A stretch of 64,000 nt of DNA. It comes from WRGT01 sp942493035 (lineage in GTDB: Bacteria; Spirochaetota; UBA4802; UBA5550). The position numbers and the translations under genes are program-made. This document shows positions 1 through 7,988 of the stretch, piece by piece. The notes beneath the pieces were generated by a model. It saw only the letters and a program-made list of their open reading frames with translations. It had not been told where the DNA came from and did not search any database. Numbering within the stretch: position 1 is the first letter of the stretch; each line of letters begins with the position of its first letter. The DNA lies in NCBI GenBank assembly GCA_942493035.1, contig OW818666.1, forward strand, positions 1,488,001 through 1,552,000, written 5' to 3'.

Positions 1-1151
1 GCAGTTGATGATAAAGAAAATCTTAATCTGGTGCCGAATATTGAACGTATTTTAACAAGAATTTTATCTGCAATTTTAAACTTCAGACGCAGAACAGGTC
101 CCAGTTTTGATACCACATCAAAATCCTTGTGCATATTGTAGCAGCCTTTCTCATCCTTTCTATACTCAAGAACCTCGTAGCCTACGTTCAGCGCCCATGA
201 TATAAACCTTTTTTTGAATGCATGCTGATTCATAACATACTGAAGTTGAAGATACATTTTTTCATATAATCTTGGAACACAGTTTAACCATGTGGGGTTA
301 TATTTTCTCAAATCATTAATAAGCGTCCCCACCTTATCGGCATAGGCAATTGTTGAAGAATGATATATTGCTGCAAGCTGGCATGATCCTCTGTCAAAAA
401 TATGCGCTAAGGGGAGGAAACAGAGAGTAACATCGTTCTCATTAAGAGCCATGCCGTATCTCTCCATAAACTCGTCTGCTCCGGCAATCCTTGAACTGCA
501 ATGAAAATGGGTAAGAATAACGCCCTTACCAGGGCCAGTTGTTCCTGAAGTATAAATTATAGTATACCAGTCATCGAGAGTAATTGATTCTCTTCTATTT
601 AATAGATCGAAGTAGTGCTCCTCTTTCCATGAATTCCCTTTATCAATCAGCTCCTGCATTCCGATTATACGGCTGTCGCTGCTTTTATAATTAATATCCA
701 GAATGATAACCTTTTCCAGTTTGGGTATATCATTAAATGAAGCCATTATTTTATCGAGAAGATCTTCATCCCCTACAAAAATATACCGGCTTTCAGAATC
801 GTTCATTATATAAACTATCTCTTTTGTCTGTAAAGTCGGGAAAATAGTAACGCTAACTCCGCCAGTGCAGGCAAGAGCCATATCGGTATGTGTCCAGTAT
901 GGTGAGCTTTCTGACATTATTGCGGCTCTATCACCTTTATTCAATCCGAATGCCATTAGACCGCAGCTCATCGACTCCACTCTATCGCGCATTTCAGACC
1001 AGGTAAAACGCCCTTTATTGTCACCGGAATATAATTTAGCATTAAATAACTGAGCGTTACGGGCAGGGAATCTGCTGCAGGAATTATAAAAATGCCACGA
1101 TACAGGTTTCAAATCCTCTTTTTCCCATCGCCACTGTTCAACTGGAGTCAT
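1..1151 (-). CDS. Long-chain acyl-CoA synthetase (AMP-binding), N-terminal part, cut by window edge
   Basis: The start codon is at 1151 on the minus strand, preceded by AGGGAGAAAAATC. The frame stays open to the left edge, giving about 383 residues of a family that is usually about 600 long. The protein begins MTPVEQWRWEKEDLKP. It carries the AMP-binding P-loop YTSGTTGPGKGV and further family motifs such as LCFLPLAHIFDR and NCVPRLYEKMY. In this family the enzyme activates fatty acids with ATP and CoA, giving acyl-CoA plus AMP and pyrophosphate, usually at the inner membrane. The usual SGGAP-like segment reads SLSSTA at the cut end. The family is clear; the exact substrate cannot be told. Confidence 0.9.
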   Translation of the reverse strand, partial: MTPVEQWRWEKEDLKPVSWHFYNSCSRFPARNAQLFNAKLYSGDNKGRFTWSEMRDRVESMSCGLMAFGLNKGDRAAIMSESSPYWTHTDMALACTGGVSVTIFPTLQTKEIVYIMNDSESRYIFVGDEDLLDKIMASFNDIPKLEKVIILDINYKSSDSRIIGMQELIDKGNSWKEEHYFDLLNRRESITLDDWYTIIYTSGTTGPGKGVILTHFHCSSRIAGADEFMERYGMALNENDVTLCFLPLAHIFDRGSCQLAAIYHSSTIAYADKVGTLINDLRKYNPTWLNCVPRLYEKMYLQLQYVMNQHAFKKRFISWALNVGYEVLEYRKDEKGCYNMHKDFDVVSKLGPVLRLKFKIADKILVKIRSIFGTRLRFSLSST

Positions 1152-1253
1152 GATTTTTCTCCCTTTTCAATAATGTTATTATTTAAGAACAGTGTTCTAC
1201 AATTCAATTAAAATAACCTTAATTTGTAAAAAAATGGTAATTACTCAAAGAAC

Positions 1254-1325
1254 GATAGTATTTTATTTACGATGCATCCCGGGTGCGACAAATAGCAATC
1301 TCTCTACAGATTTATGAGTAAATAC
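1254..1325. repeat. Degenerate family B palindromic element
   Basis: The segment GATAGTATTTTATTTACGAT, a CCCGGG core, AGCAATCTCTCTACAG and TTTATGAGTAAATAC follows the layout of the intact family B copy at 14469-14556 (TATTTTATCTCC, a GC-rich core, AGCAATTTTACCGCCAG, TTTATGAGTAGT). The central stem is eroded. It lies between the divergent acyl-CoA synthetase and MBL genes. Confidence 0.4.
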
Positions 1326-1434
1326 AAATAATTCCAATCTTAATTTAGTGTCTTTTTTAATAAATATTAAAAAATAGTTTGATATTTATTAAAAACAGAA
1401 TAAAGTACGCCAAACACAAAAACAGGAAACCAGA

Positions 1435-2283
1435 ATGATAATACAAACCCTCAATGACAAAAAATTATCACTTCAGAATGACGGGAAACTGGAGCTATTT
1501 TTCATAGGAACAGGGAGCGCTTTTACAAAAAGACAGTTCCAGACAAATCTTCTTATTGTTAAAGGAAAAGATCATCTTTTAATTGATTGCGGAACGAAGT
1601 GCCCTCAGGCTGTATCTGAACTGGGAATTTCGGTTACGCAAATTAAAAATTTTCTAATAACACACTCTCATGCTGATCATATCGGCGGACTTGAAGAGAT
1701 ATCCCTTCTCGGCAGATATGTAACCAAGCGTAAACCTGTAATGGTTATCAATGAAACATATCAGCATATTCTCTGGGATATGTCACTGCGCGGCGGATGC
1801 GAGTATAACGAGGAGGAAGCTGGAGATATGCTTACCTTCAAGGATTTCTGGGATGTGATCAGACCGCAATGGCTGCCCGATTATAACAGGGAAACATTCG
1901 GTTTAAAAGTCGGAAATATTGATATTAAGATAATGAGAACAAAACATATTCCCGATTCATCATTCGACTGGCAGAGTTCATTCTGGAGCTGCGGTGTAAT
2001 TATTGATGACAGAGTTTTTTTTACAAGTGATACAAGATTTGATCATGATCTGGTTGAATTTTACGAAAATAAATTTAATTTCGAAACAATTTTTCATGAC
2101 TGTCAATTTTTCACAGGCGGAGTACATGCGTCTCTGGACGAAATAAACACTTTATCTCCGGAAATTAAAGCCAAAACATATCTGACTCATTATGGCGACA
2201 ACTGGGAAGAATACGACGAAACAATAAATAAATACGGATTTGCTGGTCGAGCGATACAGCAGCAATACTACATATTTGATTAG
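1435..2283 (+). CDS. MBL-fold metallo-hydrolase (RNase Z-like fold)
   Basis: A 282-residue metallo-beta-lactamase-fold protein. The metal-binding motif THSHADH is at 76-82, further ligands are likely at H171 (TKHIPDS), D199 (FTSDTRF) and H252 (LTHYGD), and an early GTGSAF turn at 25-30 is typical of the RNase Z/arylsulfatase branch. No signal peptide is seen, so it should be cytoplasmic. A weak AGGA lies 9 bases before the ATG. It is transcribed alone and ends at a bidirectional hairpin shared with the cold-shock gene. The fold and metal site are secure; the substrate is unknown (a phosphodiester or a small ester are both possible). Confidence 0.85.
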   Translation: MIIQTLNDKKLSLQNDGKLELFFIGTGSAFTKRQFQTNLLIVKGKDHLLIDCGTKCPQAVSELGISVTQIKNFLITHSHADHIGGLEEISLLGRYVTKRKPVMVINETYQHILWDMSLRGGCEYNEEEAGDMLTFKDFWDVIRPQWLPDYNRETFGLKVGNIDIKIMRTKHIPDSSFDWQSSFWSCGVIIDDRVFFTSDTRFDHDLVEFYENKFNFETIFHDCQFFTGGVHASLDEINTLSPEIKAKTYLTHYGDNWEEYDETINKYGFAGRAIQQQYYIFD

Positions 2284-2303
2284 AATTAAATTGATATATA
2301 TTA

Positions 2304-2333
2304 AAAAACGGGGTAAAATAATTACCCCGTTTC
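2304..2333. terminator. Bidirectional rho-independent terminator
   Basis: An AAAACGGGGTAA stem pairs with TTACCCCGTTT around a short AT loop, with A and T tracts on both sides. It lies between the convergent MBL gene and cold-shock gene and can serve both. Confidence 0.8.
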
Positions 2334-2353
2334 AAAACTGTTTCATTTTAAAA

Positions 2354-2554
2354 TTATATTACTTGAACAGCAACAGCTCGTTGACCTTTATCGGAATCTT
2401 CAACCTGAAAATTAACCTTGTCACCCTCTCTGAGACTTTTAAATCCATCACCTGCAACACCTGTATAATGGACAAAAATATCTCCACCATCATCTTTTGA
2501 AATGAAACCAAAACCTTTCTTTTCGTTGAACCATTTTACTACACCACTAGGCAT
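2354..2554 (-). CDS. cspA: Cold-shock protein (CspA family)
   Basis: A 66-residue single-OB-fold nucleic-acid-binding protein starting MPSGVVKWFNEKKGFGFI, with the RNP1-type KGFGFI and RNP2-type DIFVHY motifs. The family binds single-stranded RNA and DNA and melts RNA structure. The frame can be extended upstream by nine residues, but AAGGAG sits 7 bases before the ATG at 2554, so that start is chosen. A good sigma70-type promoter lies at 2640-2668 and implies a roughly 80-base 5' leader with CCGG-containing inverted repeats, as is usual for temperature-responsive csp genes. Confidence 0.93.
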   Translation of the reverse strand: MPSGVVKWFNEKKGFGFISKDDGGDIFVHYTGVAGDGFKSLREGDKVNFQVEDSDKGQRAVAVQVI

Positions 2555-2639
2555 ACAAAACTCCTTAAAAAAAAATTTCATTTAAATTGTTTTCATCCGG
2601 TAAACAGCTTCCGGCTGAAAACATTAACCGGCAGAGTTC

Positions 2640-2668
2640 ATTTTACATTACTTATTTTTTTTTGTCAA
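2640..2668 (-). promoter_or_regulatory. Promoter of the cold-shock gene
   Basis: On the minus strand a perfect TTGACA (2663-2668) is followed after 17 bases by TAAAAT (2640-2645). The predicted leader to the ATG at 2554 is about 80 bases long and contains repeated CCGG segments that could form alternative hairpins. Confidence 0.65.
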
Positions 2669-2812
2669 AATTATTTTTAATTTATACCGTCAATTTAAGC
2701 AGCTCTGCCAAAGGTAAATATAATGACAAAACCTATATGCTGTGACAAAAAACTCATTAAGCCGCCGGAACAGAACCTGAATAATTCGACTCAACCGATA
2801 TTAAATTCTAAT

Positions 2813-3565
2813 CTATTTATTTTCACTTTTCTCAGGAAGCAGAATAATCTGACCTGTATTAAGTATTGTAGGATTAGAGATTCGGCCTTTATTCAGTTTA
2901 TAAATATCCTCCCATTTTCTGTAATCACCATAGTGAGCTTCACTTATTTTGATTAGAGTGTCTTTCTCCTGTACAAGATATTCATTTTCATTTAAAGGCT
3001 TGGTTTGAGATGATTCAATTTCTTTAACTATAGCGGATGTTCCGCTATTTTCCGTTTCCGGTACTGCTGTTTGTCCCAAAGAAGGAGCTGAAGTCTCTTC
3101 TTTATTATCAGACACAGCGTTACTGCTTACTGAACCTTTATAAAAATATTTAAAAAAAGCAAATAATGCAAAAATAGCCAGAAGAATAAAAATCAGCATA
3201 ATAAGAATTTTATTACTTCTCTTATTGATTTCAACATTTTTATCTGACTCATAGACAGTTTCGTTTACAAGAGAAGTTTTTATAGCCTTAATATCTTTCT
3301 TAATCTCAGGCTCTATAAAGCCGGACAAACTTTTTTCAATATGTTTTAAGGCAGTTTCTGTTAATGTATAATTTTCAAGAATATAATTAAGTGTTCTTTT
3401 TTCTATGTCGGTAACTTTACCACCATCACTTATCTGTTTAACAATATTTCTCGAATCTGCAAGAGATATTCTTCCATCACCTTTACCCTTAACACTCTTA
3501 CCGGCAATATCGAGCATAGCCTTATCATAGTTTTTACCATTTATTTTTTTATAATATGAGCTCAC
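2813..3565 (-). CDS. Single-pass membrane protein with C-terminal LysM domain
   Basis: A 250-residue protein. A GTG start at 3565 is chosen because GGAGGT lies 6 bases upstream; the longer frame would be translated from a repeat-like palindromic stretch. The first ~110 residues form a charged, probably helical cytoplasmic domain that I do not recognise (it includes SVKGKGDGRISLADS and IEKRTLNYILENY). A membrane segment follows (LIMLIFILLAIFALFAFF), then a low-complexity linker, then a LysM domain of about 50 residues (YLVQEKDTLIKISEAHYG through ILNTGQIILLPE). LysM binds peptidoglycan, so the C-terminus should be periplasmic. Spirochaetes and relatives often have such proteins, but its role here is unknown. 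Confidence 0.8.
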   Translation of the reverse strand: MSSYYKKINGKNYDKAMLDIAGKSVKGKGDGRISLADSRNIVKQISDGGKVTDIEKRTLNYILENYTLTETALKHIEKSLSGFIEPEIKKDIKAIKTSLVNETVYESDKNVEINKRSNKILIMLIFILLAIFALFAFFKYFYKGSVSSNAVSDNKEETSAPSLGQTAVPETENSGTSAIVKEIESSQTKPLNENEYLVQEKDTLIKISEAHYGDYRKWEDIYKLNKGRISNPTILNTGQIILLPEKSENK

Positions 3566-3589
3566 ATCTTTACCTCCGGTAATTATATA

Positions 3590-3715
3590 GAATTTATGAC
3601 TACTCAGATATAGAAAAGTTATATTGAAACCTGATAAATATACATCCCCCGGCCTTAGGCGGATGAATGTGTATACTCTAATGATTTTCACACATATAAT
3701 TAATCTACAGCTAAG
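3590..3715. repeat. Possible degenerate family A palindrome
   Basis: A centre of TATACATCCCCCGGCCTTAG followed by GCGGATGAATGTGTATA, flanked by AT-rich arms and a terminal AAGTAATTACT, resembles an eroded family A element (compare 52792-52913). It forms the 5' flank of the LysM gene and explains the spurious upstream reading-frame extension. Confidence 0.35.
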
Positions 3716-3828
3716 TAATTACTAAATCTTTTTATACAATATAATTACTCAATAAAGAGCAAAAAAAGATATTACTTTTTTTATTTTTTTTTATTTTTAA
3801 CGAAGTTTTGTCAGACGAAGAATGATGT

Positions 3829-4602
3829 TTATAACTTGTTTAATTCTTTTTTATAGTTATTTATAACAGAATTTATCTGATTGATTACCATGTCACTATT
3901 TGCGGATGCCTCTTCGAAGAACCTGTTTGTTTCATTTTCAATTTCACGATTCTGCTTCTCTTCTTCCGGTGTTACTGCATCATCCGTTTTGCGCTCTTCC
4001 ATCTCGGCAATTTTTTTCTCGTTGGTTTCTTCAATCTGACCATCGAGAGTTTGAATGTAATATTTAATGAGATCTCTCCGCTCCTCGAGGAGCTTTATTT
4101 TTATTGTATAATACTCCCGTCTCTCTGCTGAAGTGGTTTTACCGTTTTTTAAACCGCTGCAGTAAACAATAAGTTTTTCCAGCTCTTTTTTATGAGAAGC
4201 AGCATCCTTCTCGATAAGCTTAGGTGATATCCATATGTCATCCGGGAGTTTCTCGTCATTACATATGATCTCAGATAAGGCATTTATTTCATTTACAATT
4301 TTATCTTTTTCCGGATCACGTTCAATAATATCATTCTCACCCGGATTTCCGCTCCCTGATTTCAGCAGTGAGAATATCTTTCCAAAATAACTTGTATCGT
4401 CCGATGTAATCATCTTTGAATCGACATTGCTGTCTCCAAGATAAAGACCGGCCTTCTTTTTACTGCAATCATCACAATCGGACTGGTCGACATCTGAAGC
4501 GGCCGGATTATCACTTATAAGTAAAACAAATACAAAAATCACGGCTGTTAACAGCGTTAAAGTTGTAATAAATCCGAATTTAATTTTACTTAAGATTTTC
4601 AT
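3829..4602 (-). CDS. Membrane-anchored helical protein downstream of lipase; possible lipase helper
   Basis: A 257-residue protein. The ATG at 4602 is chosen because GGAG lies about 7 bases upstream; a longer frame exists but lacks such a site. Residues 8-30 form one hydrophobic N-terminal anchor (FITTLTLLTAVIFVFVLLI). The rest is hydrophilic, rich in Glu and Lys, and strongly helical, for example LIEKDAASHKKELEKLIVYC and REYYTIKIKLLEERRDLIKY. It directly follows the lipase gene in the same direction. That order, single anchor and helical periplasmic body match lipase-specific foldases (Lif), but I cannot see the Lif RxxFDYxLS signature, so the helper role is inference only. Confidence 0.6.
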   Translation of the reverse strand: MKILSKIKFGFITTLTLLTAVIFVFVLLISDNPAASDVDQSDCDDCSKKKAGLYLGDSNVDSKMITSDDTSYFGKIFSLLKSGSGNPGENDIIERDPEKDKIVNEINALSEIICNDEKLPDDIWISPKLIEKDAASHKKELEKLIVYCSGLKNGKTTSAERREYYTIKIKLLEERRDLIKYYIQTLDGQIEETNEKKIAEMEERKTDDAVTPEEEKQNREIENETNRFFEEASANSDMVINQINSVINNYKKELNKL

Positions 4603-4754
4603 TTTAGCTCCAGCCAGACAATTTCCCTTTCTTTTATTTTCCATCAAATATCATTGCTATAGTACTAATTTCAGAATTCCCTTACAACTGCAAAGGAGAT
4701 GGCATCAGCAATGAAGCTGTAAACCATCTCCCATTAGCAATAATATTAATAATA

Positions 4755-5381
4755 TTATGGTTTAATATAATCTCTTGTTTTTGTATAAACACTATATGTC
4801 CATGTACTCAAAATATGTCCAAGACAGCCGGTACTCATTGCATATCCATAATTAGCGCTGGATTGAGGAATAACTATTTCGTCACACCATGACCACAATG
4901 ACAATCCCGGGCAATAGCCGAGAAGCTGATTAACGATAGCTGAACCAGGACGAAGATCTTTTGCCGCCTGTGTTAATGGATCACCATATGCAATATAAGT
5001 ACCTTTATGAGGAGTTGCTATATATACAACCTGATTAACTTTAGCCGCACCCCCTAAATATTTCATATAGTATCTTGCAACAAGTCCACCCATAGAATGG
5101 CATATTAAATCCACTTTTGTTTTACCGGTAGCTTTAAGAGCTGCATCTACTTTCCCTTTTAGTATATTAGCACCGTTAACTACACCGGGAATTGTATTAT
5201 ATGTATAATAATGAAGATAATTCGAAGGATAACCATCAGCTTTAAACCATGATATCATTGAAGAAAAGTTAACAATTGTACTGCCGCTGTATCCATGTAC
5301 AAATACAACAGGATCTAGCGCAAAAGCCGGCGAAGTATAGATAAACAAGCCTGCTATCATTGCCAATATTGTCTTTTTCAT
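4755..5381 (-). CDS. Secreted triacylglycerol lipase (alpha/beta hydrolase)
   Basis: A 208-residue secreted lipase. A signal peptide spans residues 1-21 (MKKTILAMIAGLFIYTSPAF, cut near ALD). The mature part opens with PVVFVHGYSGS (oxyanion-hole region). The nucleophile elbow CHSMGG places the catalytic Ser at 96, the acid is probably D167 (SWCDEIVIP) and the base H189 (CLGHILS). The ATPHKGT motif is typical of the LipA/Pseudomonas lipase superfamily. Four cysteines remain in the mature chain, so disulfides are possible. AGGAG precedes the ATG. A 14-bp perfect palindrome lies 30 bases upstream. The following gene is a possible helper protein. Confidence 0.9.
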   Translation of the reverse strand: MKKTILAMIAGLFIYTSPAFALDPVVFVHGYSGSTIVNFSSMISWFKADGYPSNYLHYYTYNTIPGVVNGANILKGKVDAALKATGKTKVDLICHSMGGLVARYYMKYLGGAAKVNQVVYIATPHKGTYIAYGDPLTQAAKDLRPGSAIVNQLLGYCPGLSLWSWCDEIVIPQSSANYGYAMSTGCLGHILSTWTYSVYTKTRDYIKP

Positions 5382-5410
5382 TTAAGTACTCCTTATTTAT
5401 GATTTCGTAA

Positions 5411-5424
5411 ACCGTCCAGACGGT
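5411..5424. promoter_or_regulatory. 14-bp palindrome upstream of lipase (candidate operator)
   Basis: ACCGTC-CA-GACGGT is a perfect inverted repeat centred about 36 bases upstream of the lipase start codon. It has the size and symmetry of a repressor site, but no matching regulator is identified nearby. Confidence 0.4.
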
Positions 5425-5529
5425 CTTAAATATTAAATAAACACATATTTAAATTTATGTCTTCTCAATAGCATATATCTTGATTTGAGACATAAATAAA
5501 GAGGTTTTTTTGGCATTGACATTAATTAT

Positions 5530-5647
5530 CAGAATTTATTCCATAACTGCTCTAAGGTAAAAAAGCTCTTTTATCCCCTACTTCGAATTAGGCGGAAAAT
5601 ATAATTTTATTTTTTACACTTAAAATTATATATAAGAGTAATTACTG
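5530..5647. repeat. Family A palindromic element
   Basis: It starts CAGAATTTATTCC and ends AAGAGTAATTACTG, an imperfect inverted terminal pair. The centre is TTATCCCC, TACTTCGAATTA, GGCGGAAAATATAATT, followed by the family-specific segment TTTTTTACACTTAAAATTAT. It matches the intact copies at 54972-55088 and 61996-62090 in order and content. It lies between the lipase and the AraC-type sensor. Confidence 0.7.
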
Positions 5648-5648
5648 G

Positions 5649-7484
5649 TTAATTATTAAGGATTTTTTTATATTTTGTTCTGTAATTGATTGGAGTTTCA
5701 TCTATTATTTTTTTAAAAACTCTGTAGAAAGTCGGCAGACTTTCAAAACCCACGGCAAATGCTATATCTACTATTGAATCATCTGTATTTATCAGAAGTT
5801 CACAGGCTTTTTTCAAACGGTACTCGTTTATGTAATCGGCAATATTTCTGTCAGTCAGTTTCTTAAACATTCTTCCAAGATAATCACTGTTCATGTTAGT
5901 CATTTTTGCCAGACTGTCACGGGATATCTCTTCATGATAGTTATCTTCTATATACTTTATTATATCTTCAAGCTTCTTTCTTGCAAAGTACGATACAACT
6001 TTATCCTGAACCTCTTTTTCTAGGGAATCGACTACTCCCTGTAATGCCTCCATTGATTTTTCAAGATCAGCAGTTTTCTCCTCGACTTTGAGATCAAGAT
6101 TCTCTTTGAGCCTGGCAAGATCGCTGTACATGATTGAATTAGCAAGAGATATTGCTGCCGATGATTTTACATTTTTAATAAATAGTATTTCATCAGCAGT
6201 TAGAGGTTTACCATCTTTTGTTTCAGATAACAGAAGAAGCGCTATAAGATTACTATGCTGAACAAGCGGAACTATATATTTTGAATTATAACTTTTAAAA
6301 AGATTCAGCAGTTCATCTCTCTCTTTTCCAAAGTTATGATTATATTCAACTACATCACGTTCTATCACGCCGTTAGAACGCAACATGATAGTATTAAGAT
6401 CAGGTGATAAAACAAAATGCTTTGTACTAAAACCGGGAGGAGAATCACTTCCTGTTTCACACAGGATAAGTTCAGCTTTTTCAAATGAGACAGCTTTTAC
6501 AATTACTCCTGTAAACTGCTCAACAAGGTCATTAAAAGTTTTAAGCGAGTATATACTTCCGATGAAATCCGACTCAATCTTCATGAGTTCAAGTTTTCTT
6601 TTATTGAAAAATTTCTCAATGTACTGATATACCATCCGGAAAAAATTATAATTAATGAAGAACCACAGAATCCCTGCAATAAATAGCAGATCAAAATTAT
6701 CTCTCTCAATGTATGGAATCAGCAGATACAGAACGACAATATTCGGAATAGTAAGTATTGCAGAGAGTATTCCCCAGATTGTTGCAATCTGAAAGATTCC
6801 GCGGAAGTCCAACAGGCGATGACGAAGAACTCCATACGCCAGAAATGAAAGCGGAATAAAACTGAAATTCCCCGGAGGATAGATATCAATTCCGACTATT
6901 GCCGGATAATTCATTATTGATAAAATTCCGGAAATGAGAAAAGATGCGAGGATATATTTCAGTTTCAGCCTTATCATCTGATTCTTTTCATTTCGTATTT
7001 TCCGGATAAAAAATATAATCAGATAAATCAGAACCGAAGCGGCGTAAACTCCGAATGCAAGAAATGCAACTCCCCCCTGCCCCATGTATCCCCAGCTGTA
7101 TTTATTCAATGCAGGAATATAATAACCGGTTGGAGTAAAAAGTGATATTATAAAACTGACTGCAAAAGAAATTGTTACTAAACGTCTATACCCTATATCG
7201 GTTGCACGGAAAAAATATAGCAGACTGATCGCCGGAGTATAAACATAAAAGAAATGAACAATCCGCTCAATTCTCAATATCAGATCCTCGTTTCCTCTGA
7301 ATAACTGATGACAGATAAACACAGGACTGAGAAGAGACCACCAGATACATAGAATTATAAAGATTACATTTTCTGATTTAAATCTGCTTTTAAAAAGAAT
7401 AATATATATAATAACAAAGCTCACCAGAAGTGAAAGCATCGGAGGTAAAATATAAATTGAGAGTTTGGCCGTGAATAGCTGCAC
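5649..7484 (-). CDS. Membrane-bound AraC-family regulator with GAF domain
   Basis: A 611-residue one-component sensor, starting with GTG at 7484 (weak GGATT upstream). About nine hydrophobic segments lie within residues 8-285 and resemble the 7TM region found at the start of some histidine kinases. A GAF-like domain (about 305-450) and a short coiled coil (LKENLDLKVEEKTADLEKS) follow. The C-terminal ~105 residues are a typical AraC double helix-turn-helix, with ISRDSLAKMTNMNSDYLGRM and VDIAFAVGFESLPTFYRVFK. There is no kinase domain: the sensor region is coupled directly to DNA binding, so the regulator would act while membrane-tethered. Its targets are unknown; the neighbouring lipase is one candidate. 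Confidence 0.85.
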   Translation of the reverse strand: MQLFTAKLSIYILPPMLSLLVSFVIIYIILFKSRFKSENVIFIILCIWWSLLSPVFICHQLFRGNEDLILRIERIVHFFYVYTPAISLLYFFRATDIGYRRLVTISFAVSFIISLFTPTGYYIPALNKYSWGYMGQGGVAFLAFGVYAASVLIYLIIFFIRKIRNEKNQMIRLKLKYILASFLISGILSIMNYPAIVGIDIYPPGNFSFIPLSFLAYGVLRHRLLDFRGIFQIATIWGILSAILTIPNIVVLYLLIPYIERDNFDLLFIAGILWFFINYNFFRMVYQYIEKFFNKRKLELMKIESDFIGSIYSLKTFNDLVEQFTGVIVKAVSFEKAELILCETGSDSPPGFSTKHFVLSPDLNTIMLRSNGVIERDVVEYNHNFGKERDELLNLFKSYNSKYIVPLVQHSNLIALLLLSETKDGKPLTADEILFIKNVKSSAAISLANSIMYSDLARLKENLDLKVEEKTADLEKSMEALQGVVDSLEKEVQDKVVSYFARKKLEDIIKYIEDNYHEEISRDSLAKMTNMNSDYLGRMFKKLTDRNIADYINEYRLKKACELLINTDDSIVDIAFAVGFESLPTFYRVFKKIIDETPINYRTKYKKILNN

Positions 7485-7988
7485 TATTTTAATCCATACT
7501 TATTTTTTAAATTAATGTAAACAACGGGATCTGGTGATGAGAATCCATTAAACTTAAATTGAAATCACACATAGCTTTACCTGATCAAAATTAATCTCAC
7601 ATATTAAATGCAAGTCAACAAAAATTAAAGTAACAACATCAAATCACACATTTCCTGCCTTCGCGAAGCAAACGTACTTCTGAAAATATATCGTTTCATG
7701 GACAAGAAATAATTCACGTGTTATTCTACCACGCCGCGTAGGGCAATTTTACCTCATGTCTATAAGTTCTTACTTCATGAAAGAATTCAAAAAAATAATT
7801 TATTTGTTGCATTTTAACATTTAGTGTTTTAATGATATTTAAGCTGTTTATTCGTTAACATTTTCTGTCTTTGATATCGTCACAATACCCCCGCCGATAC
7901 TACGGGGGTATTATTATAAAGTTTTAAAACTGAAAATTCACATTTAATTACGGAATCTGATTTATAAAAACTTCGACCGGAGAGATAA
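7485..7988. other. 504-bp intergenic region with hairpins
   Basis: No plausible gene is seen. It holds a possible eroded family B element (about 7694-7779, ACGCCGCGTAGGGCAATTTT with a later TCTATAAGTTCTTACTTCA) and a strong hairpin at 7884-7912 with perfect 9-bp arms (AATACCCCC / GGGGGTATT). The hairpin lies about 77 bases upstream of the flavoenzyme start codon, so it could be an operator, an attenuator-like structure or a remnant repeat centre. Confidence 0.5.

Noticed and set aside
3566..3691. 42-residue N-terminal extension of the LysM protein
   Set aside because: It would be translated from a repeat-like palindrome, whereas GTG at 3565 has GGAGGT at ideal distance.
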